A DNA stretch of 40,104 nucleotides from Gemmataceae bacterium (lineage in GTDB: Bacteria; Planctomycetota; Planctomycetia; Gemmatales; Gemmataceae), in contig SIAQ01000039.1 in the NCBI GenBank assembly GCA_009697105.1, positions 1 to 40,104 on the forward strand, written 5' to 3'. The notes under the pieces are model-generated. The model saw only the letters and a list, made by a program, of their open reading frames with translations, ran no database searches and was not told the DNA's origin. Each line of letters starts with the position of its first letter. The stretch's first letter is position 1. Below are positions 1 through 6,996 of this stretch, in pieces. The position numbers were made by a program, and so were the translations under genes.

Positions 1-2
1 AT

Positions 3-191
3 CAGTGCCAGCAAGCTCAGGTTCCGTTCTTTTTCAAGCAATGGGGCGGCTGGAACAAGAAGGCGGCTGGCCGCATTCTTGATGGCCGCACCTACGATCA
101 GATGCCGCCCAGGGTGACAACTCCGGTGCCGAGCAAGAAGGAACGGATGGCGATGGTGGACGTGATCGCAAAGGGGGCGGGGAAGGTTTGA
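3..191 (+). CDS. DUF5131 (phage Gp37/Gp68-like) protein, C-terminal part only
   Basis: The gene runs in from the left edge; only its last 62 codons are present. The frame contains [13 protein letters not shown] followed by a [12 protein letters not shown] segment. This is the typical C-terminal signature of the DUF5131 / phage Gp37-Gp68 family, known from phages and integrated elements. The biochemical role of the family is not settled; some members carry cysteine motifs reminiscent of radical SAM enzymes, but that N-terminal part is outside the window. It ends in TGA and is followed after about 60 bp by the helix-turn-helix gene on the same strand. Both probably belong to the integrated element's cargo. 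Confidence 0.8.
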   Translation, partial: QCQQAQVPFFFKQWGGWNKKAAGRILDGRTYDQMPPRVTTPVPSKKERMAMVDVIAKGAGKV

Positions 192-252
192 CCAACCACA
201 CTTAACTGTACCAAGAGCAACGACCATGATGACAAAGAGTGAGGAGGACGAG

Positions 253-756
253 ATGCACACGCCGCCGAAAGTTATTGAAATGATGAATGCCATCGCTGAT
301 TGTGGGGAGGGCAGAACTATTGAGCAGATACGTGCTGCCTATTTTGACGAACAGCCGAGTAGTGGCAGGGACGATGCAGTGAGATTTGCAAGGATCGAAG
401 CAAAGCTGGACGCAACAGCCCAGGCATGTGAAAAGATGCTTGAAAACACGGAAGCCCTCATGAGACAAACGCCTGAAAACAAGCTGGAAGAAAAGCTGGA
501 AAAGATCACGGCACTGCTCATTCAGCAGAAGACGACCAAGGAATGGTATTCCACCGCCGACGTAGCCGAACGTCTTGTCAAAGCCGAATTCACCGTGCGT
601 GAGTGGTGCCGATTGGGACACTGCAAAGCGGAAAAGAAGAAACCATACCGAGGCGGCATGAAGCAGTGGATGATCCCACACGACGAACTGCTCAGGCTCG
701 AAAGCGATGGCCCTGCACCTTTGGGGACGTTCAACCACTCGTCATCCAGAAACTAG
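253..756 (+). CDS. Excisionase-like helix-turn-helix protein
   Basis: A 167-residue protein. The start at 253 is preferred over the ATG at 226 because GAGGAGG sits at a proper distance upstream of 253. The N-terminal half is rich in Glu, Lys and Ala, with a likely coiled coil (about residues 35-95). The C-terminal part, from EWYSTADVAERL to the PHDEL segment, reads as a MerR/excisionase type DNA-binding domain (HTH_17 like). Such proteins next to an integrase usually direct excision or regulate the element. Its 3' end overlaps the convergent integrase gene by 15 bp. It is inferred to be the recombination directionality factor or a regulator; a plain hypothetical DNA-binding protein is the alternative. 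Confidence 0.7.
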   Translation: MHTPPKVIEMMNAIADCGEGRTIEQIRAAYFDEQPSSGRDDAVRFARIEAKLDATAQACEKMLENTEALMRQTPENKLEEKLEKITALLIQQKTTKEWYSTADVAERLVKAEFTVREWCRLGHCKAEKKKPYRGGMKQWMIPHDELLRLESDGPAPLGTFNHSSSRN

Positions 757-1959
757 GGCAAGCTGCTGGTGCTGGTCATCGGGGAACAGATGTTGGTAAC
801 GCTTCCGCATTGCCTCGGTCTGATGGCCCATCCATTTGTCGATCATTCGTTGGTCTACCCGCTTGCGAGCACAGTTTGATGCGAAGCTGTGACGGAAAAC
901 GTGCCAACCCGCCAGTCTTCCCTTCCATTCGCTTTCTTCCAATGCCCATCCGAAATGGTGGTTCGTCATATTCTCACGGATCGGCACATCGGCTTGTTCA
1001 CAGAATGTTTGGTGCCCGCCAGGATGAATCTTCAGCCAGGCATTCATCGTTTCGATCAGCGAGGGCGACATGGGGACGTGGCGGAAGGTTATCCTTCCCT
1101 TCTCCTTCTTCTTTTCTCGAATTCGGACCATGTTGCTCTCAAAATCAAAATCGTCCACCTGGCTACGGAGAGCTTCGCTTCGCCTCGCTCCGGTACGAGC
1201 CACAAAAACCATCATCGGGTAAACCCAGGGTTCCCTGGCCTTCATTTTTACATGGACCAGGATTTCCTCGATTTCGGACAACTCCAGGTACAACGAGGCC
1301 CACAAGTCGGCGACCTCGGCCTTCGATAGCCCACCCCTCGTGAGCTTTTGTTCGATCTGCTTGCAAGTCTGGAACGGCTGCTTGTCTTCGGTTTTTGGAA
1401 AGAGCAATCCATCATTCGGCAGGTCCGCTTTCAGCAAGCCGGATCGTTTCGCCCATTCCCAGATGACGTGAAGTGTGCCCATTTCTTTTTTGATGGTTCC
1501 AGGGCCGACCCCATTTCCTCTTCGGCCAGGCTCCTTCAGTCGTTTGTTCACATGGGCTTGAAGCTGCTCCAGCGACAAGGGAAGACGGCAATCTTCGCCA
1601 AGGGTGCGGAGAAAGTGCTTCTTGTGAACCTTCTCCGTGGCGACGGTGTTCTTCTCCTTGGCACCTTCGGGCTGGGCTGCATCGTAAAGGTCGAAGAGTT
1701 TTTTCAGGGTCAACTTTTCCGACAGGGTGATCTTGGCTTCTGTGCGTTTGCCGCCAGTCATCAGGAACGTCGGAAGGTCCGCATCATCGGGAAGGGGCGT
1801 CACGCCTTCCTCAAGGTATTCCAGGTTACGGTTGACCACGCCGAGTTTGGCTTCCGCCGTGACCTTGTTTTTGGTCTTCAGGCTTTTCTTGTAGAGCTTG
1901 CCAGCGTAGCGGAAGCCGAACTTGAAGATGCCTCGTTCTTCGATTAGCCAAGCAGCCAT
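742..1959 (-). CDS. Tyrosine site-specific recombinase (phage-type integrase)
   Basis: A 405-residue integrase that cuts and rejoins DNA at attachment sites through a covalent tyrosine intermediate. The start at 1959 (MAAWLIEERG) has CGAGGAA just upstream; an ATG at 1992 would add 11 unlikely residues. The N-terminal part looks like an arm-binding domain, the middle (about residues 80-180) like the SAM-like core-binding domain. The catalytic domain shows the Arg in TGARRSE (about R259), the HVFRH box (H353, R356), His379 in GHQ and the nucleophile Tyr388 in KRYQHL. All required residues are present, so it is probably active. It starts close to the 3' end of tRNA-Gln, which is the likely attachment site. 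Confidence 0.93.
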   Translation of the reverse strand: MAAWLIEERGIFKFGFRYAGKLYKKSLKTKNKVTAEAKLGVVNRNLEYLEEGVTPLPDDADLPTFLMTGGKRTEAKITLSEKLTLKKLFDLYDAAQPEGAKEKNTVATEKVHKKHFLRTLGEDCRLPLSLEQLQAHVNKRLKEPGRRGNGVGPGTIKKEMGTLHVIWEWAKRSGLLKADLPNDGLLFPKTEDKQPFQTCKQIEQKLTRGGLSKAEVADLWASLYLELSEIEEILVHVKMKAREPWVYPMMVFVARTGARRSEALRSQVDDFDFESNMVRIREKKKEKGRITFRHVPMSPSLIETMNAWLKIHPGGHQTFCEQADVPIRENMTNHHFGWALEESEWKGRLAGWHVFRHSFASNCARKRVDQRMIDKWMGHQTEAMRKRYQHLFPDDQHQQLALVSG

Positions 1960-1970
1960 GAGCGTTCCTC

Positions 1971-2037
1971 GGTAGCAAATTCCAGGGGCCAACGTCTACC
2001 CCTCATTGTAGCCACGTTGCTACCAATCTGCTACCAA
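1971..2037. promoter_or_regulatory. Repeated TTGCTACCAA sites upstream of the integrase
   Basis: The integrase leader contains TTGCTACCAA at 2017-2026 and TGCTACCAA at 2029-2037 as a direct repeat with 12-bp periodicity, and the inverted form GGTAGCAA at 1971-1978 next to the start codon. Such short repeats between an integrase and its attachment site can be arm-type sites for integrase or excisionase, or an operator. This role is inferred. The tRNA D-arm contains a similar GGTAGCA string, so part of the resemblance may be chance. Confidence 0.35.
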
Positions 2038-2044
2038 AACGCCA

Positions 2045-2078
2045 CAAGGGACTTGAGGCGGTTGCCGCAAGTCCCTTG
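2045..2078 (-). terminator. Hairpin downstream of tRNA-Gln
   Basis: Perfect 11-bp inverted repeat: CAAGGGACTTG at 2045-2055 pairs with CAAGTCCCTTG at 2068-2078, with an inner GGC/GCC pair in the loop. It lies 30 bp past the tRNA 3' end and is followed on the minus strand by a GTTTT stretch. It probably ends tRNA transcription. Confidence 0.55.
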
Positions 2079-2108
2079 TTTAATTTGACTTAAAACTATT
2101 CAAATAAG

Positions 2109-2179
2109 CTGGGGTACTAGGATTCGAACCTAGACAAGCAGATTCAGAGACTGCTGTGCTACCGTTACACTATACCCCA
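2109..2179 (-). tRNA. tRNA-Gln (anticodon CUG)
   Basis: A 71-nt cloverleaf reads cleanly on the minus strand. The acceptor arm TGGGGTA pairs with TACCCCA and has discriminator G. The D arm is GTG/CAC around a short loop. The anticodon loop CTCTGAA gives anticodon CTG. The variable loop is 4 nt, and the T arm CTAGG/CCTAG encloses TTCGAAT. The U1-A72 first pair and TGGGGTA acceptor are typical of bacterial glutamine tRNAs. The innermost anticodon-stem pair is a T-T mismatch. The 3' CCA is not encoded. The tRNA is the likely integration target of the element on its left. Confidence 0.92.
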
Positions 2180-2233
2180 ATTCAAAATCATGATACCGTC
2201 GCGGCTGAAAAATGCAAGACACCCTGGAAACGA

Positions 2234-2268
2234 GGCAACCCAGAAGTGATTGACACTTCTGGGTTGCC
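2234..2268 (-). terminator. Perfect 15-bp hairpin after the first DUF1501 gene
   Basis: The 15-nt arm 2234-2248 is exactly complementary to 2254-2268 with a 5-nt loop. It lies 20 bp past the stop of the DUF1501 gene on the minus strand and is followed by TCGTTTCC on that strand. It probably terminates that gene. It may also be one of the many palindromes of this genome. Confidence 0.65.
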
Positions 2269-2287
2269 TTCGGTTTTGCTCAATATT

Positions 2288-3679
2288 CTATGCATTGCCC
2301 GCGAACAGAGTGTTGATCGGGCGGCCGTTTTGGCCGGCGATGGCGAACGGGCGGCCGATGGCGTCACGTACTTGCGTGCTGGGGTCGATGCCAAGGCCGC
2401 GGTAGATCGTGGCGAAGACGTCGCCGATGTTGACGCGATCGCGCGCCACGTCCATGCCGTCTTGATCGGTGGCGCCGAACGCCTGGCCGCCGCGAATCGC
2501 TCCGCCGCCGACGACGACTGACCAGCAGCGTGCCCAATGGTCGCGGCCATTGTTCTGATTAATACGCGGCGTACGGCCGAACTCGCCCATCCAGACAACG
2601 ACGGTGTTTTGGAGCATACCACGATCGGCGAGATCGCGGACCAGGCTGCCCATGGCCTTGTCGACCGTCGGCTGCAAGCGTTGCGAATGGGCGTCGAACG
2701 TCTGGTTGTGCGTGTCCCAACCGCCAAGCTGAATCTCAACTGCCGAGACGCCTGATTCAACAAGTCGGCGAGCCATGATGGCGGCACGGCCGAAGTTGCT
2801 GGCGCCCATGCCAGCGGCGCCGTATTCTTCCATTAGCTTCGGGTTTTCGCCCTTCAGATCGAAGACTTTGCCTTCCTTGGAAGCGACGAGGCTGAAGCCC
2901 TTGTAGTAGATGTCGCGATGTGCCTTGGACGCATCGGAGAACTTCGCACGTTCCCGCAGGCGGGCGGCACGCTCGGCTTCGGTGCCGGTCGGCATATTCG
3001 CGGCCAAGTGTGGCACGCGGCCGTACATGAATTGGTCTTCGAGTTCATAGAAGAGGCGCTGGCGACGACGAACGCGATCTTCGAGGTCCGTGCTGCCCGA
3101 AGCGCCCAGCGATCCGGGAGCGCGGATGTTTTCCGGCGGCGTGCCCGGATTCTGCACGGTGAACGGCGAATAGTTCATGCCGAGGAAGCCCGGTCCGCCG
3201 GCGTTGCCGCCGACGGCGATATAACCTGGCAGCGAGATGTCTTGATAGCCCGGGAGCTTGGGGGCTTCGTGCGCCGCGACTGCACCGAGCGACGGAAACG
3301 CGATGGCGGGGTTCGGCGTGTACGACGAATGCATCAGCTGCGTGCCGCGATTGTGATCGCCTTCAGTCGTCGATAGAGAACGGACGATGGCGAGATGCCG
3401 CATCTGTTCGGCAATTCGCGGCAGATGTTCGGAAATCTGCACGCCCTGGCCGGTGGTGTTGATGGTCCGGAACGGGCCGCCCGTGGGGCGACCAGGTTTC
3501 AAATCCCAAAGGTCCATCGCCGCGGGGCCGCCGGACATCCACAGGATGATGACGCTCTTGTTGGCGCGCCGTAACGTCTGAGCGTTGGCCTGGATATTTC
3601 GGATGAACTCCATGCCTGGAACTGCCAGAGCGGAAGCTGCCGCAACATGACTGAGGAAATGTCGCCGATTCATCGTCAT
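2288..3679 (-). CDS. Exported DUF1501 family protein (first copy)
   Basis: About 463 residues. The start at 3679 (or the second ATG at 3673) is chosen because MNRRHFLSHVAAAS then forms an N-terminal twin-arginine-like signal with a hydrophobic stretch; the longer frame to 3766 adds residues without homology. The body shows DUF1501 hallmarks: an ILWMSGGPAAMDLWDLKP segment near the N-terminus, LGGWDTHNQTF in the middle and GEFGRTPRINQNNGRDHW in the last third. DUF1501 proteins are abundant in planctomycetes and are related to the alkaline phosphatase/sulfatase fold; their substrates are not established. They are usually next to a DUF1549/DUF1553 cytochrome-type gene, which is absent here. A second DUF1501 gene lies 447 bp upstream on the same strand. 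Confidence 0.93.
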   Translation of the reverse strand: MTMNRRHFLSHVAAASALAVPGMEFIRNIQANAQTLRRANKSVIILWMSGGPAAMDLWDLKPGRPTGGPFRTINTTGQGVQISEHLPRIAEQMRHLAIVRSLSTTEGDHNRGTQLMHSSYTPNPAIAFPSLGAVAAHEAPKLPGYQDISLPGYIAVGGNAGGPGFLGMNYSPFTVQNPGTPPENIRAPGSLGASGSTDLEDRVRRRQRLFYELEDQFMYGRVPHLAANMPTGTEAERAARLRERAKFSDASKAHRDIYYKGFSLVASKEGKVFDLKGENPKLMEEYGAAGMGASNFGRAAIMARRLVESGVSAVEIQLGGWDTHNQTFDAHSQRLQPTVDKAMGSLVRDLADRGMLQNTVVVWMGEFGRTPRINQNNGRDHWARCWSVVVGGGAIRGGQAFGATDQDGMDVARDRVNIGDVFATIYRGLGIDPSTQVRDAIGRPFAIAGQNGRPINTLFAGNA

Positions 3680-4126
3680 CGAAACACCCGCTTTCGTGGA
3701 AAGAGCCCATCCAGTGCACGGTCTTGGATTAAATGTTAGTTTTGCCGGTTTTGCCTGTGTTGTCAATAGGTTAGCATAAGTTTGCCTGCCTCAGATGGTA
3801 CTTTGACGAAATGGCACGGAAAAAGTTCCGAAAAAATGAAAAAATGAATTGAAACCGCGCGTGAGGTGAATTGCGAATTCGATGCAAGCCCCACCCTGAG
3901 CGCAGCGATTAGTACCGGTTGGCCATCGGCCGAGCGGTTTCGCACTTTCCCGGCCTTTTTCGGGGGTGTTGACCACGAAGCTGGGGGAGAGAGCCTTCCG
4001 CAAAGGCGTAAAGAATCACCTAAGAAATCGGGCCGGAACTGCACGACCCGATATGCCGCCAACGCCCACTCTCGTCGGCTTCGCCGAATGTGCCATTCAA
4101 TCGATTTCACGAGCAACGGTGATTTG
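3680..4126. other. Intergenic region between two DUF1501 genes
   Basis: About 450 bp with short reading frames on both strands but no recognisable protein, RNA or terminator. It includes an A-rich stretch (about 3825-3850). It probably carries the promoter of the downstream DUF1501 gene and the 3' flank of the upstream one, but no clear promoter motif can be named. Confidence 0.4.
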
Positions 4127-5452
4127 TCACAGCAATTCCTGGATCGGTCGGCCTTCGTTCAGGATCGGGATCGGGCGTTGGCCGGCGTCAATGAACTCAT
4201 GGCGGTAGTTGATGCCAAGGAACTGGTACATCGTTGCCAACACGTCCTGCGGGCTTGCGGGGCGCGACGTCGGGTACTCGGCTCGTGCGTCGGTTGTGCC
4301 GATCATTTGGCCCATCCGCAATCCACCGCCGGCGAACACCACCGAGTTGGCACCTGGCCAATGATCGCGACCGGACGTCGGGTTGATCCGCGGCGTGCGG
4401 CCAAACTCGCCGTAGGTCATCACCAGCACATTGCGATCCATGCTCCGCTCGTTCAGGTCCTCGACGAGTGCCGCCACTGCACGATCATAGCGAGGCAGCA
4501 GGCGGTTTTTCAGTTCGTTGAAGTTGTTATTGTGCGTATCCCAACCGCCCATGTTGACGGTGACAAACGTTACGCCCGATTCCACCAGCCGACGCGCTAG
4601 CAACGCACTTTGGCCCCACGAATCACGGCCATAACGATCACGCACGCGCGGATCTTCACGCCGAATGTCGAACGCATTGCGGCAATCGGGGCTGGTCACG
4701 ATCTCGAACGCATCCTGGTAGAAGCGATCGTACCCTTCGAGCGTGCCATCGCGATCGACATCGCGCCGAAGCGTGTCGATGCCTTGCAGCAGATCGCGGC
4801 GATTGCGGAAGCGCGTCATGTCGATGTTCGGCGAGAGGCGCAGATCGCGCACGTTGAAATCCGGGCTGTTCGGATCGCTGCCCGGCGTGAATGGGTTGTA
4901 TGCCGCTCCAAGGTACGCCGACCCCGAATGGCCAGGCACGCTCGGCACGCAGACATAAGACGGCACGCGCGGCTGATTCGAGCCACGCATCCGCGCGACG
5001 ACGGAACCAGCTGCGGGATTGAGGTTGTCGTTAATTTCGATCGTCGGCACGTAGCCCGTAAGCATCCAGTGCGACCCCATGCCGTGGCCGGGGTTCGTGT
5101 GGGTGACGGAACGCACGACGCTGATCTTGTCCATGATCCGAGCTTCGTGCGGCAGATGTTCGCTGATGCGCGTGCCGGGCACGTTCGTGGAGATTTCCTG
5201 AAACTCGCCGCGAAACTCGGCGGGAGCGTTTGGCTTGAGGTCATACATGTCGATATGGCTGGCCCCGCCGCCGAGCCAAATGAGGATGACGGCGGTATCG
5301 CGTGTCGCTTCGCCGCGCTGGCTCGCTGCCGCCTTGAGGCGAAGATGGTCGGCCAGAGTCAACCCGCCGAGTGCGAGAAAGCCGGCCTTGATGAAGCCGC
5401 GACGTGAGACGCCATCGCAGGAAGGATATTCGGAACCGTGGATATTGAGCAT
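4127..5452 (-). CDS. Exported DUF1501 family protein (second copy)
   Basis: 441 residues beginning MLNIHGSEYP, with SRRGFIKAGFLALGG at about residues 16-30 as a twin-arginine export signal. Family landmarks follow in order: ILIWLGGGASHIDMYDLKP, MGGWDTHNNNF, and YGEFGRTPRINPTSGRDHW near the C-terminus. The protein is divergent from the first copy in the middle, so this is not a recent duplication. Expected location is the periplasm or outer cell surface. The function is unknown; DUF1501 belongs to the sulfatase/phosphatase-like superfamily. No partner DUF1549 gene is adjacent. The start ATG at 5452 is the first in frame and gives a complete Tat leader. Confidence 0.93.
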   Translation of the reverse strand: MLNIHGSEYPSCDGVSRRGFIKAGFLALGGLTLADHLRLKAAASQRGEATRDTAVILIWLGGGASHIDMYDLKPNAPAEFRGEFQEISTNVPGTRISEHLPHEARIMDKISVVRSVTHTNPGHGMGSHWMLTGYVPTIEINDNLNPAAGSVVARMRGSNQPRVPSYVCVPSVPGHSGSAYLGAAYNPFTPGSDPNSPDFNVRDLRLSPNIDMTRFRNRRDLLQGIDTLRRDVDRDGTLEGYDRFYQDAFEIVTSPDCRNAFDIRREDPRVRDRYGRDSWGQSALLARRLVESGVTFVTVNMGGWDTHNNNFNELKNRLLPRYDRAVAALVEDLNERSMDRNVLVMTYGEFGRTPRINPTSGRDHWPGANSVVFAGGGLRMGQMIGTTDARAEYPTSRPASPQDVLATMYQFLGINYRHEFIDAGQRPIPILNEGRPIQELL

Positions 5453-5538
5453 GAAAAAACCCTTTGAGGTAGGATTCGTTTAGTTTACATCATGCGTGAG
5501 ATATGGGCAAGGCGATTCGCGTGTTGACGGCACCAATT

Positions 5539-5568
5539 CGCGTTCGCCAAAGGCGATCGGCTAAACGA
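5539..5568. repeat. Dispersed repeat ending in CGGCTAAACGA
   Basis: A 30-nt unit ending in GATCGGCTAAACGA. Close relatives occur at 16590-16619 and 20901-20930, and the same ending closes the palindrome inside ygiQ (8301-8384). Here it touches the stop codon of the broken BNR gene. Its role is unknown. Confidence 0.65.
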
Positions 5569-5569
5569 A

Positions 5570-6675
5570 TCACCCAAACCGCACGCCATGGATCGGCGGC
5601 AGGTGCTCTGCGACGCATTGCCAATCATCACCCTGATTCTCGGAAACGTAGAGCGAGCCTGTCGTCGAACCGAACGCGAGCGTCGTGCCGACGGCATCGA
5701 TGTCGAGTGCATGGCGATAGACGATGTCGTAGGCGTGTCCTTGGGGCAGGCCGGCGCGAAGCGTCTCGACCGACTTCCCGCCGTCACGGGTGCGCGTCAC
5801 CACGAGCTTGCCATCGACAGGGATTCGACGTTCGTCCTTGATGGCCGGGATGAACCATGCCGGCAGCGGATCAGCCGGATGGACAGCCACCGCGAAACCG
5901 AACGGCGACGGCAGCACGTTAGCCAGTTCATGCCAGGACTTCGCGCCATCGGTCGTGCGAAAGATACCGTTGTGATGCTGAGCCCAGAGGTGATCGGGAT
6001 TGCCTCGACATTGTACAATGCGATGCGGGTTCTGGATCGATGGATCGCCCATGCGTTCCGGCGGCATGAACTCGGCCCGCATGCCGTCGGCCTGGCAGTC
6101 CCACGTCGCCCCGCCGTCGCGCGTGACCCAGACACCGCCGCAGGATACGCCAACGGTGATATGTTTCGAATTCGCCGGATGCACGCAGATCGAGTGGATG
6201 CCGGGTAGGTCCGCGCCGCCGCCGAACCAGTTCTTGCGCAGCGGGTGATCCCAAAGGTCTGCACGAAGTTCCACGAGTCGCCGCCGTCGGTGGAATGAAA
6301 CAATCCGCCAGGGATCGTGCCGCACCAAAGCACGCCAGGTTCGGAAGCTTAGCCTGGTTCGAGCGCCCAGATTTTCGTGACTTTCCAGGGCAATGGTTTG
6401 CCGAACCCATCGACGCTGACGATGTCGTCGGGCTGTTTGGGAAAAGCGGGAGCGGGCCGTTCTTCCCAGGTGGCACCGTCGTCGCGCGACCGATGCAATT
6501 TGACGCCGAAATGGCTAAGGTCCAGCGCAACATGCAGCGACCCGTCGCGCGGATCGGGCGTGACGTTCGACATGTTATCGCCAAGAAAATGAGCGGATGC
6601 GATCTTCCAACTCGCACCCTGGCGCGTGACCTGGAATACGCCTTTGCGGGTGGCGACGTGAAGTGTGGTCGGCAT
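5570..6675 (-). pseudogene. BNR/sialidase-like beta-propeller protein, disrupted
   Basis: The pieces assemble into one protein of about 368 residues related to WD40/YVTN/BNR-repeat (exo-alpha-sialidase-like) proteins, with Asp-box-like units such as STDGGDSW, TRDGGATW, TTDGAKSW and TRDGGKS. The first 108 codons (from 6675) end at an in-frame TAA (6349-6351). Translation then continues in the same frame with EPGVLWCGTIPGGLFHS. Around 6250-6260 a one-base loss is needed to reach the frame that runs to 5570. Two independent lesions suggest a true pseudogene, although assembly errors are possible. The gene starts 39 bp after a MoaD-like gene on the same strand, so they were probably co-transcribed. 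No signal peptide is seen, so the protein was probably cytoplasmic. Its ligand is unknown. Confidence 0.8.
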
Positions 6676-6714
6676 ACAGAAACCTCAAAAGTGTTGCCGC
6701 TTGCGGCGATAAAG

Positions 6715-6984
6715 TCATCCACCCGACAATGCCTGCATCACAAACAACTCGCTATCGGGCCTTATCGCGTCGGACAATTTCACGCGATCGTTGATCGGTT
6801 CGTTATCGACAAAGATCACCATATGAGGCCGCAACGCGTCTTGTTCGTCAAGCACATAGCTGCGAGCACGCGGATGAGCGCGGAAGTAGTCGTCAAGGGC
6901 GGCGCGCACCATATCGCCGTCCACGTGAGCCGACGGACACGCGAGATGACGCTGCACATTCGGTGTGAAGACGATGCGGGGCAT
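6715..6984 (-). CDS. MoaD/ThiS family ubiquitin-like protein
   Basis: An 89-residue protein that starts MPRIVFTPNVQRH and ends ...ALSGG, so it has the exposed Gly-Gly tail (G88-G89) of beta-grasp sulfur carriers and ubiquitin-like modifiers. The tail is adenylated by an E1/MoeB-like enzyme and then carries sulfur as a thiocarboxylate or is joined to a target. The segment around YVLDEQDALRPHMVIFVDNE fits the family core. It lies 12 bp after ygiQ and 39 bp before the BNR-like gene on the same strand. No molybdopterin or thiamine genes are nearby, so a role in those pathways is not indicated; its partner is unknown. Confidence 0.82.
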   Translation of the reverse strand: MPRIVFTPNVQRHLACPSAHVDGDMVRAALDDYFRAHPRARSYVLDEQDALRPHMVIFVDNEPINDRVKLSDAIRPDSELFVMQALSGG

Positions 6985-6996
6985 TGACGGCGCAAT

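Larger units (their letters stand above)
1..2140. mobile_element. Right end of an integrated element at tRNA-Gln
   Basis: A tyrosine integrase gene begins about 150 bp from the 3' end of a tRNA-Gln gene, preceded in the window by a small helix-turn-helix protein and the tail of a phage-type DUF5131 gene. This is the usual arrangement of a genomic island or prophage integrated into a tRNA 3' end. The tRNA is intact, so the element rebuilt its 3' part, and the rest of the element should lie left of the window. The matching attachment repeat, a copy of part of the tRNA 3' half (about 2109-2140), is not within 1-2100. The boundary given is therefore approximate and the element type is inferred. 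Confidence 0.6.

Noticed and set aside
3763-4116. Minus-strand frame of 117 codons between the DUF1501 genes
   Set aside because: No domain, no ribosome site, and composition unlike the real neighbours.
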